Below, one piece after another: positions 10,050 through 17,229 of a stretch of DNA of 64,000 nt. The DNA comes from Streptomyces sp. NBC_01353. Lineage in GTDB: Bacteria; Actinomycetota; Actinomycetes; Streptomycetales; Streptomycetaceae. The stretch spans positions 2,232,001 to 2,296,000 of the forward strand of contig NZ_CP108352.1 of NCBI RefSeq assembly GCF_036237275.1, in the 5' to 3' direction. The notes beneath the pieces were generated by a model. The model had not been told where the DNA came from, searched no databases, and saw only the letters and a list, made by a program, of their open reading frames with translations. Each line of letters opens with the position of its first letter. Position 1 is the first letter of the stretch. Position numbers and translations under genes: made by a program.

Positions 10050-10562
10050 ATGCCCACGACAGAAAAGCCGGTAGGCTCAGGAGAGTCGGAAATCCCGGAC
10101 ACCACGAAGGCTTCCCCGTCCCGGCACGACCGCGGCGCAGACCGCCGAGGCATCGCCGTCGCGGCGGCGTTGCTGCTCGCGTGCGGCGCGTTCGTGGCGT
10201 ACGGCGTCCTCGACTCCGATGACGCGCCGGCGCCCCAGCAGGCCGCGCCCGCCGCCGGCGTGACGTACGAGGTGCTCGGCGAGGGCACCGCCGACATCTC
10301 CTACCGCGGTCCGAGTGGCGACAAGGCGACCGTGGTCACGAACGCCCGTCTCCCGTGGAAGAAGACCGTGAGCGTCCCGCTCGGAGCTTCCCCGATCGTC
10401 AACGTCACCCTCGGCGAAAAGGGCGGCACGGCCAGCTGCACCCTCGCCGTCCGCGGCCGGCACGTCCAACGCGCCACCGCCACCGGCGCCTTCGGTCGAA
10501 CCACATGCAGCAGTGAACTTCCCGCACCCGAAGCATCCGCAGCCTCTGAAGGAGCCCAGTGA
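10050..10562 (+). CDS. MmpS-like single-pass membrane protein
   Basis: A 170-residue protein with a cytoplasmic N-terminus, one membrane segment (about residues 35-52, GIAVAAALLLACGAFVAYG) and an outer beta-rich domain starting VTYEVLGEGTADISYRG and ending with a Cys pair (SCTLAVRG, RTTCSS). This domain pattern is that of the actinobacterial MmpS / transport accessory family; MmpS proteins in mycobacteria assist RND exporters, but no RND gene is nearby. ATG 10050 is preceded by GAAAG. The stop overlaps the GTG of the next gene (GTGA), so the two are translationally coupled. The leader and both protein ends are duplicated as a remnant at 7.2-7.5 kb. Confidence 0.7.
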   Translation: MPTTEKPVGSGESEIPDTTKASPSRHDRGADRRGIAVAAALLLACGAFVAYGVLDSDDAPAPQQAAPAAGVTYEVLGEGTADISYRGPSGDKATVVTNARLPWKKTVSVPLGASPIVNVTLGEKGGTASCTLAVRGRHVQRATATGAFGRTTCSSELPAPEASAASEGAQ

Positions 10563-11713
10563 CCGAGCAGTTCCCCGTCCGTCGTACCGCCAGGGTCGCG
10601 GCCGCCACCGCCGTCGCCCTCGCGTCCCTCGGCCTCACTTTCCCAGCCCAGGCCGCCGCGGAGATCTCGACCGCCGACGGCGTGCGGAGCATCGCGTTGC
10701 ACGGAGCCGATCCCATGCGGCGGGCGTTGTCCGCGCGTCCCACCGAACCCTTCAGCATGCTGGGCGTCACCTGGGACGACCCGCGTGCCCAGCTCGGCGG
10801 TACGGCTCAGGTCCGCACCCGCTCCAGCGTCACCGGCGTCTGGTCGGGCTGGCGTGAGCTCGACCTCGATGTGCGTACGCCCGAGGTGGGGTCCGACAGC
10901 GACAGGGCAGGCGTGCGCGCCGGTACGCAGCCGCTGTGGACGGGGCCGTCCGACGGTGTGCAGGTGCGGGTGACCGGGCAGCACGGCACGCTGTCGAAGC
11001 TGCCGGGTGGGCTCCGCGTGGAGCTGGTGGACCCCGCCGACGCGGAGGCCGAGGCCCTCGCCCGGTCGGCCCCGTCGGCCCCGTCGGCCCCGTCGGCCGT
11101 GGTGAACACCGCTCCGCAGCCCGTTGTCATCCCACGTTCCGGCTGGAACTCCGACGAGTCGCTGGTGAAGGACCCGGCGACGTACACGACCGACACCAAG
11201 GTGGTGTTCGCCCACCACACCGCCGGCACCAATGACTACACCTGCGACCAGTCCCCGGACATCATCCGCGCGATCTTCCTGTACCACGTGCAGAGCCAGG
11301 GTTGGAACGACATCGGCTACCAGTTCCTCGTCGACAAGTGCGGCACCGTATTCGAGGGCCGCGCGGGCGGCATCGACAAGCCCGTCCTCGGCGCACAGAC
11401 CTACGGTTTCAACACGGACACCACGGGCGTCGCGGTCCTCGGCAACTACAACGACGCGATCTCCTCCCAGCCCGTGCTCGACGCGGTGGCCGCCGTCGCC
11501 GCATGGAAGCTCGGTACGTACGGCTACGACGCCGCCGGCACCGTCCAGCTCACCGCGGCCGCCGACAACGGCAAGTACACCAAGGGCCAGAAGGTCACCC
11601 TGAACCGGATCTCCGGCCACCGCGACGGCTACCCGACCGAGTGCCCCGGCAACAACCTGTACGCCGACCTGGCGACCATCCGCGCGCTCGCCTCTGCGAA
11701 GCAGACGGGTTGA
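10559..11713 (+). CDS. Secreted N-acetylmuramoyl-L-alanine amidase, PGRP type
   Basis: A 384-residue exported protein that should cleave the amide bond between muramic acid and the stem peptide of peptidoglycan. The signal peptide covers residues 1-37 (ending QAAAEIS). A beta-rich linker region is followed by the Amidase_2/PGRP domain at about residues 190-375. Zinc ligands are visible: the first His of AHHTAGT, and the His and Cys of SGHRDGYPTECPG. A run of repeated SAP tripeptides (residues 170-180) forms the hinge. It overlaps the MmpS-like gene by 4 bases and starts with GTG. Likely roles are wall turnover or bacteriolysis. Confidence 0.92.
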   Translation: MTEQFPVRRTARVAAATAVALASLGLTFPAQAAAEISTADGVRSIALHGADPMRRALSARPTEPFSMLGVTWDDPRAQLGGTAQVRTRSSVTGVWSGWRELDLDVRTPEVGSDSDRAGVRAGTQPLWTGPSDGVQVRVTGQHGTLSKLPGGLRVELVDPADAEAEALARSAPSAPSAPSAVVNTAPQPVVIPRSGWNSDESLVKDPATYTTDTKVVFAHHTAGTNDYTCDQSPDIIRAIFLYHVQSQGWNDIGYQFLVDKCGTVFEGRAGGIDKPVLGAQTYGFNTDTTGVAVLGNYNDAISSQPVLDAVAAVAAWKLGTYGYDAAGTVQLTAAADNGKYTKGQKVTLNRISGHRDGYPTECPGNNLYADLATIRALASAKQTG

Positions 11714-11802
11714 CCACGCACCTCGGGCCGAGGCCCATGCCAACCCTCCAGGGCGCACACGAGATCCGATCGCACGTCGGACGCAGAAATGGGGAGACGG
11801 AT

Positions 11803-12327
11803 ATGCACAGCAGGAAGAACATGTCGGTCCGCGCCAAGATGAGCGGGGCCGTCACGGCGATCGCCGCATGCGTCGGGCTGCTGGCCACGGCCACCCCGGC
11901 TCACGCCGCCGAGTTCAAGGTCACGGACAATTGCGATGTTCCGTGGATCAACTGCTCCTACGGCGACCTCTGGCTGCTGTACAACTCCAAGGAGTTGGCC
12001 ATCCAGGACGGCCGATACACCACCAGCTGGGCCACGTTCTACGGGAACGTCTCCGACTACTACGGAACGAGCCAGTACCAGGGGTCGACTCTGACGACGT
12101 ACCGCTATGTGTTCAACGGCAATGGCAACGGCGCGGGGCAGTACGTGAAGAACAATGCGGCCTCGGTTCAGAACTGCTCCTATTCCGACAACTACCGCGT
12201 GTACTACAACTCGGGGTACGGCGGCACCTCGCAGTATTTCGCCCACAACGAGCCCTGGGGCGACTGCAATCTCACGAACCTGATATCGGCCCTCAAGAAC
12301 GAAAACGCATCGCAGCACTTCGCCTGA
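11803..12327 (+). CDS. Small secreted protein, peptidase inhibitor I36-like
   Basis: A 174-residue protein with a clear signal peptide (cleavage about ATPAHAAE, residue 35) after ATG 11803, which follows a GGGGAG ribosome site. The mature part is rich in Tyr, Asn and Gly and has a crystallin-like repeated pattern (LWLLYNS, then VYYNSGYGGTSQYF) with paired Cys residues (DNCDVPWINCSY, QNCSY, GDCNL). This resembles the Streptomyces beta/gamma-crystallin-like proteins often labelled peptidase inhibitor family I36. The assignment rests on pattern only; the target is unknown. It follows the amidase gene by 89 bases. Confidence 0.6.
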   Translation: MHSRKNMSVRAKMSGAVTAIAACVGLLATATPAHAAEFKVTDNCDVPWINCSYGDLWLLYNSKELAIQDGRYTTSWATFYGNVSDYYGTSQYQGSTLTTYRYVFNGNGNGAGQYVKNNAASVQNCSYSDNYRVYYNSGYGGTSQYFAHNEPWGDCNLTNLISALKNENASQHFA

Positions 12328-12355
12328 GCCGGCGCCACCGCAGAGAGGGAACCTC

Positions 12356-13348
12356 ATGATGAACATGAACAAGCGCACGGGCGTTGCTGTGGCGATGGCG
12401 GCAGCAGCAGCCGCACTGATCACCGGATGCGGCGCGGGGACCGCGACCGACACCCCGGGAACCACGCCGGTGGCGGAGAACAAGCCGATGGTGAACAAGG
12501 AGAACTGGCCCAAGGCGACTCCGGAACGGGGACTGGCCAAGGGCCTGTCCCTGCCGCTGGAGGCCTACATGCAGACCTACCAGGACACCGTGACCCTGGA
12601 CCAGGCGTCGCGGAAGCTCCAAGAGAAGTGCATGGCCGATTACGGCTTCTCCATAGAGCTGCCGCTGGCAGGGACGACCCCGCCGCCGAACGACAACGAC
12701 GCCAACATGGAGCGCCGATACGGCCTCACCGACCGGGAGGCTGCCGCTCGGTACGGTTACGGCCTGCCCGAAGCCCTGACCAACCAGGTGCGGCAGAAGA
12801 TGCCCGAGCTGACCGACGAACAGGTCCAGGTGCTGATCGGACACTCCAAGCCCACGAAACCGACCGCGCCCGGTGCGGCCCCGGCTGCCGAACCCGCCCC
12901 CGAGTCCTACAAGGGCAAGAAGATCCACGAGGGAGGCTGCTCCGGGTGGGCGAAGGACAGGCTGAAGCAGCCCACGCCCGAGGGCCTGGCGTTCGTCTCC
13001 GAGCTGAACGGCAACAGCTTCACCGAGTCCATGCGGGTCCCGGCCGTCAAGCAGGCCATGGCTTCCTGGTCGCAGTGCATGAAGGCCGAGGGCTACGCGG
13101 CCGCCACCCCGTTCGAGGCGACTGAGATCGCGCCGCATGCGGAAGGCGGGACGGCGTCGAAGGAGGAGATCGCCGTGGCGCTGGCGGAGATCGACTGCAA
13201 GAAGAAGACGGATCTGGTGGCCGTGTGGTTCACCGAGGAGTCGAAGATCCAGAAGGCGCAGATCGCCGAGCACCAGGGCAGGCTGAACGGTGCCCGCACG
13301 CAGAACAGCAGCGCGGTGGCTGTGGCCGACGCAGAACTGGCCGGCTGA
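12356..13348 (+). CDS. Hypothetical lipoprotein, 330 aa
   Basis: The N-terminus has a lipoprotein signal with lipobox ITGC (Cys about residue 25), so the protein should be tethered to the outer face of the membrane. The start is ATG 12356 or 12359, after AGAGAGGGAA. The mature protein is helical and charged, with few Cys residues (EKCMADYGF, GGCSGW, SQCMKAEGY, IDCKKKTD). Evenly spaced Cys residues of this kind are common in uncharacterised actinobacterial lipoproteins. No catalytic motif was recognised. It follows the secreted I36-like gene by 28 bases and probably shares its transcript. Confidence 0.75.
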   Translation: MMNMNKRTGVAVAMAAAAAALITGCGAGTATDTPGTTPVAENKPMVNKENWPKATPERGLAKGLSLPLEAYMQTYQDTVTLDQASRKLQEKCMADYGFSIELPLAGTTPPPNDNDANMERRYGLTDREAAARYGYGLPEALTNQVRQKMPELTDEQVQVLIGHSKPTKPTAPGAAPAAEPAPESYKGKKIHEGGCSGWAKDRLKQPTPEGLAFVSELNGNSFTESMRVPAVKQAMASWSQCMKAEGYAAATPFEATEIAPHAEGGTASKEEIAVALAEIDCKKKTDLVAVWFTEESKIQKAQIAEHQGRLNGARTQNSSAVAVADAELAG

Positions 13349-13603
13349 TGCCGAGCGCGGACGAGGATCTCGCGCGTGGCTTCCACCCGCACCCGTCCGC
13401 ATCCGCGCCGTCCGCAACACCCGGTGGAGATCAGGATCAGGGCGGCAGCGACTGAGCCCAAGGTGTCGACAGGCAACTGAAGTCCGCAGCAGAACCGCTG
13501 TCTCCGGCGACGAGTGAGCACTACGCCGGAGACAGCGGCCTCCCGAGGTTCCGGGGAGCCGACAGGACCGACCGGCGGGAGTTCCTCCCACTGCGCCGGC
13601 GCG

Positions 13604-13680
13604 AAACCGCAGGTCAGGCGTCCTTCTTCACCGGCTCCAGAATCGCCACACACTCCACATGATGCGTCATCGCAAACATG
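13604..13680 (-). pseudogene. Displaced 3' end of an RNA methyltransferase gene
   Basis: Read on the minus strand, the end of this stretch encodes MFAMTHHVECVAILEP, then VKKDA and a stop (13614-13616). The intact methyltransferase at 57171-58499 ends with FPMTHHVECVAILES, then AEKGR and a stop. The bases just past the stop also match (AAACCGCAGGTCA here, AAACGCCAGGTCA at 57161-57173). Homology stops abruptly at about 13680, so only about 22 codons remain. I interpret this as the original 3' end of the target gene, displaced when an element integrated there and supplied a new one. The preceding 13349-13600 shows no gene. Confidence 0.75.
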
Positions 13681-13702
13681 TAAAGCCGAAAACAGGTTAA
13701 AG

Positions 13703-13866
13703 AGAACCGCAGGTCAGCAGCGCGTCGATCACAAAACGGACTCAAGATCAATGTGCATTACGTGCAATATGGGCGCTACGGGCGCCCTCTGACGCACGTC
13801 CGAAGGGCATCTGGGGCATCGCGCAGCCGAGAATCGCGCAGTGTGGCATTCAAAATGCCCACTTGA
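13703..13866. repeat. Att-like repeat, left copy (core plus right arm)
   Basis: The sequence matches 34243-34410: core GAACCGCAGGTCAGC (34243 copy AAAACCGCAGGTCAGC), then at an identical 30-base spacing CTCAAGATCAATGTGC (13741-13756 and 34281-34296), then TGGGCGCTA and GACGCAC blocks. It ends in a dyad GGCATTCAAAATGCC (13845-13859). The counterpart of that dyad at 34393-34405 lies just upstream of the VapB gene. No toxin-antitoxin gene follows here, so this looks like the residue of an element end. Confidence 0.65.
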
Positions 13867-13900
13867 AGCTGTTCCACACGAGCGGCGTGAGTGCTGATGG

Positions 13901-15298
13901 TCAGCGGGCGTGGAGGAAATAGCGGTCCGCATCAGTGAGGGCCTGCCCCAGCAGATCGACGATGTGGTCGAGTTCGTCGCGGGTGGAGATCAGGGGTGGT
14001 GCGATCTGCACGACCGGGTCGCCGCGGTCGTCCGCGCGGGCCAGGAGTCCGAGGCCGCGCATGCGTGCGGGAAGGAACTGCTTGACGAGTTCGTCCTGGC
14101 GCTCAGGGGTGAAGCGTCGGCCGTCTGCTCCGGCGACGAGTTCGAGGGACCAGAAGAAGCCGTCGCCGCGTACGTCGCCCACGATGCTCAGATCGGTCAG
14201 TTCGGCGAGCCGCTTGTGGAGGTGGCCGGTCAGGCCGCGGACGTTGTCCAGGACGCCGTCTCGTTCGAAGATGTCGAGGTTGGTCAGGGCAGTGGCGGCT
14301 GCGACCGGATGCCCGGCGAAGGTCAGCCCGTGCAGGAGGGTCACGCCGTCGTTGAAGAAGGGCGCGGAGACCTTGTCGGACACCAGGACGGCGCCGAGCG
14401 TGGCGTAGGACGAGGTGAGGCCCTTGGCTGTGGTGATCATGTCGGGGATCGCACCGTACTTGGTCACGGCGAAGTATTCGCCGATGCGGCCGAAACCGGT
14501 GATGACCTCGTCGGCGACCAGGAGGAAGCCGTACTGGTCCGCCATCGCCCGTAGCCCTGCCCAGTAGCCCGCCGGAGGCGTGAGGCAGCCTCCGGAGTTC
14601 TGCACGGGTTCGGCGATGAGCATGGCCACGTTCTCCGGGCCGGCCTCCAGCACCGCCGCTTCGGTCTCGGCCAGCAGCCGCCGGGTGAAGGCGTCCTCAT
14701 CGGTGTCGGTGGTGCGGTAGCGGTTGGTGTTGGGTGCGTGGGTGACCTCGAAGGCTGGTGCGCCGAAGGGTTCCTTGAGCGCCGGGATTCCCGTGAGCGC
14801 GAGGGCGCCCATGGTCAGGCCGTGGTAGGCGGTGCGGCGGGCGATGGCCTTGGTGCGCTGAGGCTGGCCTTGGGCGACGTGGTACATGCGGGCGAGCTTC
14901 CACGCGGACTCAACGGACTCCGAGCCGCCGGAGGTGAAGAACACGCGGTTGATGCCGTCGGGTGCCAGAGCGGCAAGTCGCTCGGCCAGCTCGATGGCGG
15001 CGGGGTGCGCGGTGTTCCACAGGGTGCTGAACGGCAGGCGGTTGAGCTGCTGTTCGGCCGCCTTGGCGAACTCGGGGCCGTAGGAGAAGCCGAGCTGTGC
15101 GCAGAACAGGGCGGACAGGCCGTCGATATAGCGGGTTCCGGTCGTGTCGTAGACGTAGACGCCGTCGGCCCGGTCGGGCAGGAACATTCCCTGACCGTTG
15201 CGCAGGCTCGCGTGTTGGCCGAAGTGCAGGAGCAGGTGTTTGCCGGCTGCTTCGCGCAGCCGATCGGCCTGGTGTGTGGTGGCGGGGTGGTCGGGCAT
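13901..15298 (-). CDS. Class III PLP-dependent aminotransferase
   Basis: A 465-residue fold-type I aminotransferase of the omega-transaminase / aspartate aminotransferase-like class III family. Visible features are TSGGSESVESAWK (cofactor phosphate loop), AYHGLTMGAL, LIAEPVQNSGG, VADEVITGFGRIG (Asp that contacts the pyridine nitrogen) and TTAKGLTSSYATLG with the Schiff-base Lys at about residue 290. ATG 15298 follows GGAGAACACC at good spacing. It lies 234 bases downstream of the amidase gene in the same direction, behind the ABC transporter operon. A plausible job is transamination of an amine or beta-amino acid released from an imported amide. The substrate is not deducible from sequence. 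Confidence 0.9.
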   Translation of the reverse strand: MPDHPATTHQADRLREAAGKHLLLHFGQHASLRNGQGMFLPDRADGVYVYDTTGTRYIDGLSALFCAQLGFSYGPEFAKAAEQQLNRLPFSTLWNTAHPAAIELAERLAALAPDGINRVFFTSGGSESVESAWKLARMYHVAQGQPQRTKAIARRTAYHGLTMGALALTGIPALKEPFGAPAFEVTHAPNTNRYRTTDTDEDAFTRRLLAETEAAVLEAGPENVAMLIAEPVQNSGGCLTPPAGYWAGLRAMADQYGFLLVADEVITGFGRIGEYFAVTKYGAIPDMITTAKGLTSSYATLGAVLVSDKVSAPFFNDGVTLLHGLTFAGHPVAAATALTNLDIFERDGVLDNVRGLTGHLHKRLAELTDLSIVGDVRGDGFFWSLELVAGADGRRFTPERQDELVKQFLPARMRGLGLLARADDRGDPVVQIAPPLISTRDELDHIVDLLGQALTDADRYFLHAR

Positions 15299-15532
15299 GG
15301 TGTTCTCCGGGGAGGTCAGCGGGCACATGAGGGGCAGACGGGAGGCCCGGCTGGGCGAGTGGGCGGACCCAGGCGCAATGGGCGGCCACATCTCGTGAGC
15401 AGCTGCCGACCGCTGGAGCGGTATCTGAACGGCGGCTCCGAGAGGGCTCGGCGGCGGAAACCCGGCGCCCGCTACCGAGCCAGGGCGTCAGGTGCCGGGC
15501 TGTCGGTCGCGACCGCGGGACCGCTGGGTGTC

Positions 15533-16438
15533 TCAGGCTCCTGTCGATCCGGCCCGGGCGGGATGCAGCGAGCCGAGGCCGCTCATGATCTGGCCCTTGT
15601 CGTAGCCCTCGGTGGCGGGCGGGAAGGGGGGCGGGGCGTCGCGCAGCTGCTTCCACAGGGGGTTCAGGCCGAGGGTGCCGCGTTCCCGGGTGGTGGCCAC
15701 GAGGTCGAGGTCGAGGTGGAAGGTGAGGAACTCCTCGCCTGCGCCGCCCTGGGCCAGCACGCGGCCTTCGGGGTCGGTGGCGATGCTGCGGCCGGTGCCG
15801 AAGAGGCCGCCGATGTTCGGGTTGAGAACGTACACCTGGTTGGTGATGGCGTTGGCGCGGGCGAGGACCAGTTCCTGCTCGCGGTCGGAGGTGCGGGTGT
15901 AGGTGGGCTGGATGATGACCTCGGCGCCCATCCAGGCGAGGGTGCGGGAGATCTCCGGCACCCAGCCGTCGTAGCAGATCGCCAGGCCGAAGCGGCCCAC
16001 CCGGGGGATGTCGAAGGTGACGTAGGTGTCGCCGGGCACGGAGGTCTCGTACGGCATCCAGGGGAAGATCTTGCGGTACGAGGCCACCACTTCGCCCTGC
16101 GGGGAGATGGCGACGGCCGTGTTGTGGACGCCCTTGGCCGACCCCTCCGGGATGCTGCCGGGGACGATCCACAGCCCGGTGTCGGCCGCGAGCCGGCATA
16201 CCGCGTCGGTGGTGGGGCCCGGGATCGGTTCGGCGAGGCGGTCGAGGTAGCCGGCCGGGTGGCGGGCGTCGAAGCTGCCGAAGGCACTCAGGTAGAGCTC
16301 GGGGAAGACGACCAGGTCGATGGACGGGGAGAGGGCTTTGAGGGAGCGCACCTCGCGGCTGAACTTCGCGAATGTGGCCTGGGGGTCGCCGGTTACGGGT
16401 GCGACCTGGGCGAGGGCGACGCCGAGGATTCGGCTCAC
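15533..16438 (-). CDS. Nitrilase-superfamily carbon-nitrogen hydrolase
   Basis: A 301-residue cytoplasmic amidase with the Glu-Lys-Cys triad of the nitrilase superfamily: Glu in VFPELYL (about residue 46), Lys in YRKIFPW (about 122) and Cys in AICYDGWVPE (about 154). The GTG start at 16438 overlaps the stop of the ABC ATPase gene (GTGA). Together with the downstream aminotransferase and upstream peptide-type transporter, it suggests uptake and hydrolysis of an amide. It is paralogous to the enzyme at 30014-30892; both share PWMPYET/PWRPYET and ANAITNQV. Confidence 0.92.
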   Translation of the reverse strand: MSRILGVALAQVAPVTGDPQATFAKFSREVRSLKALSPSIDLVVFPELYLSAFGSFDARHPAGYLDRLAEPIPGPTTDAVCRLAADTGLWIVPGSIPEGSAKGVHNTAVAISPQGEVVASYRKIFPWMPYETSVPGDTYVTFDIPRVGRFGLAICYDGWVPEISRTLAWMGAEVIIQPTYTRTSDREQELVLARANAITNQVYVLNPNIGGLFGTGRSIATDPEGRVLAQGGAGEEFLTFHLDLDLVATTRERGTLGLNPLWKQLRDAPPPFPPATEGYDKGQIMSGLGSLHPARAGSTGA

Positions 16439-17229
16439 TGGAGAGCTCCTTGTGCGGTGGCGGCTGCGGGTGTGCTCGGCGGGGTGTCGTCCGGTGGGCG
16501 GAGCCCGGGGACGGCGTCGAGCAGCCTGCGGGTGTAGGGGTGCTGGGGGGAGTCCAGGACCTGGGCGGTGGGCCCGGTCTCGACGAGTTCGCCGTGCAGC
16601 ATGACGCTGACCCGGTCCGCGATGTGCCGGACCACGCCCAGGTCGTGGGTGATGAGGAGGAAGGCGAGGTCGCTGTGCTCGCGCAAGTCGAGCAGCAGGT
16701 TGAGGATCTGGGCCTGGACGGAGACGTCGAGGGCGGAGGTGGGTTCGTCAAGGACCAGCAGCGAGGGCCCGACGGCGAGGGCGCGGGCGAGGGCGACGCG
16801 CTGGCACTGGCCGCCGGAGAGCTGGTGGGGGTAGCGGGTGAGGACGGTCGCGGGCAGGCCGACGCGCGCCAGTTCCGCGGTGGTGTCGGTCACGGGGCGG
16901 CCGGCCTCGCGCAGTGGCTCGGCGATGAGTTGCCGGACGGTCATCCGGGGGTTGAGGGCGGCGTAGGGGTTCTGGAAGACGATCTGCACCTGGTGGCGCA
17001 GCCGCCGCAACTCCTTGCGGCGCAGCCCGGTGAGCGGGCGGCCCGCGATGTGGACGGTGCCGGAGGTGGGCGGGATCAGGCCCAGCACGCAGCGCGCGAG
17101 GGTGGTCTTGCCCGAGCCCGACTCGCCTACCAGCGCGTGTACTTCTCCTGCGGTGATGTCGAGGTCGACGCCGGCGACGGCGGTGTGCGAGCCGAAGGTC
17201 TTGACGAGCTGCTGTACGTCGAGGATCAC
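16435..17229 (-). CDS. Oligopeptide-type ABC transporter ATP-binding protein (OppF/DppF-like)
   Basis: A 264-residue ABC ATPase. Walker A is GESGSGKTT (about residues 40-48), the signature is LSGGQCQRVALARAL, Walker B is LLVLDEPTSALD, and the H-loop is LLITHDLGVV. The C-terminal part PTAQVLDSPQHPYTRRLL is the tail typical of the Opp/Dpp family. GTG 17229 overlaps the stop of the fused permease/ATPase gene by GTGA; a longer upstream open frame has no ribosome site. It energises import with the ATPase half of the preceding fusion. Confidence 0.93.
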   Translation of the reverse strand: MILDVQQLVKTFGSHTAVAGVDLDITAGEVHALVGESGSGKTTLARCVLGLIPPTSGTVHIAGRPLTGLRRKELRRLRHQVQIVFQNPYAALNPRMTVRQLIAEPLREAGRPVTDTTAELARVGLPATVLTRYPHQLSGGQCQRVALARALAVGPSLLVLDEPTSALDVSVQAQILNLLLDLREHSDLAFLLITHDLGVVRHIADRVSVMLHGELVETGPTAQVLDSPQHPYTRRLLDAVPGLRPPDDTPPSTPAAATAQGALQ

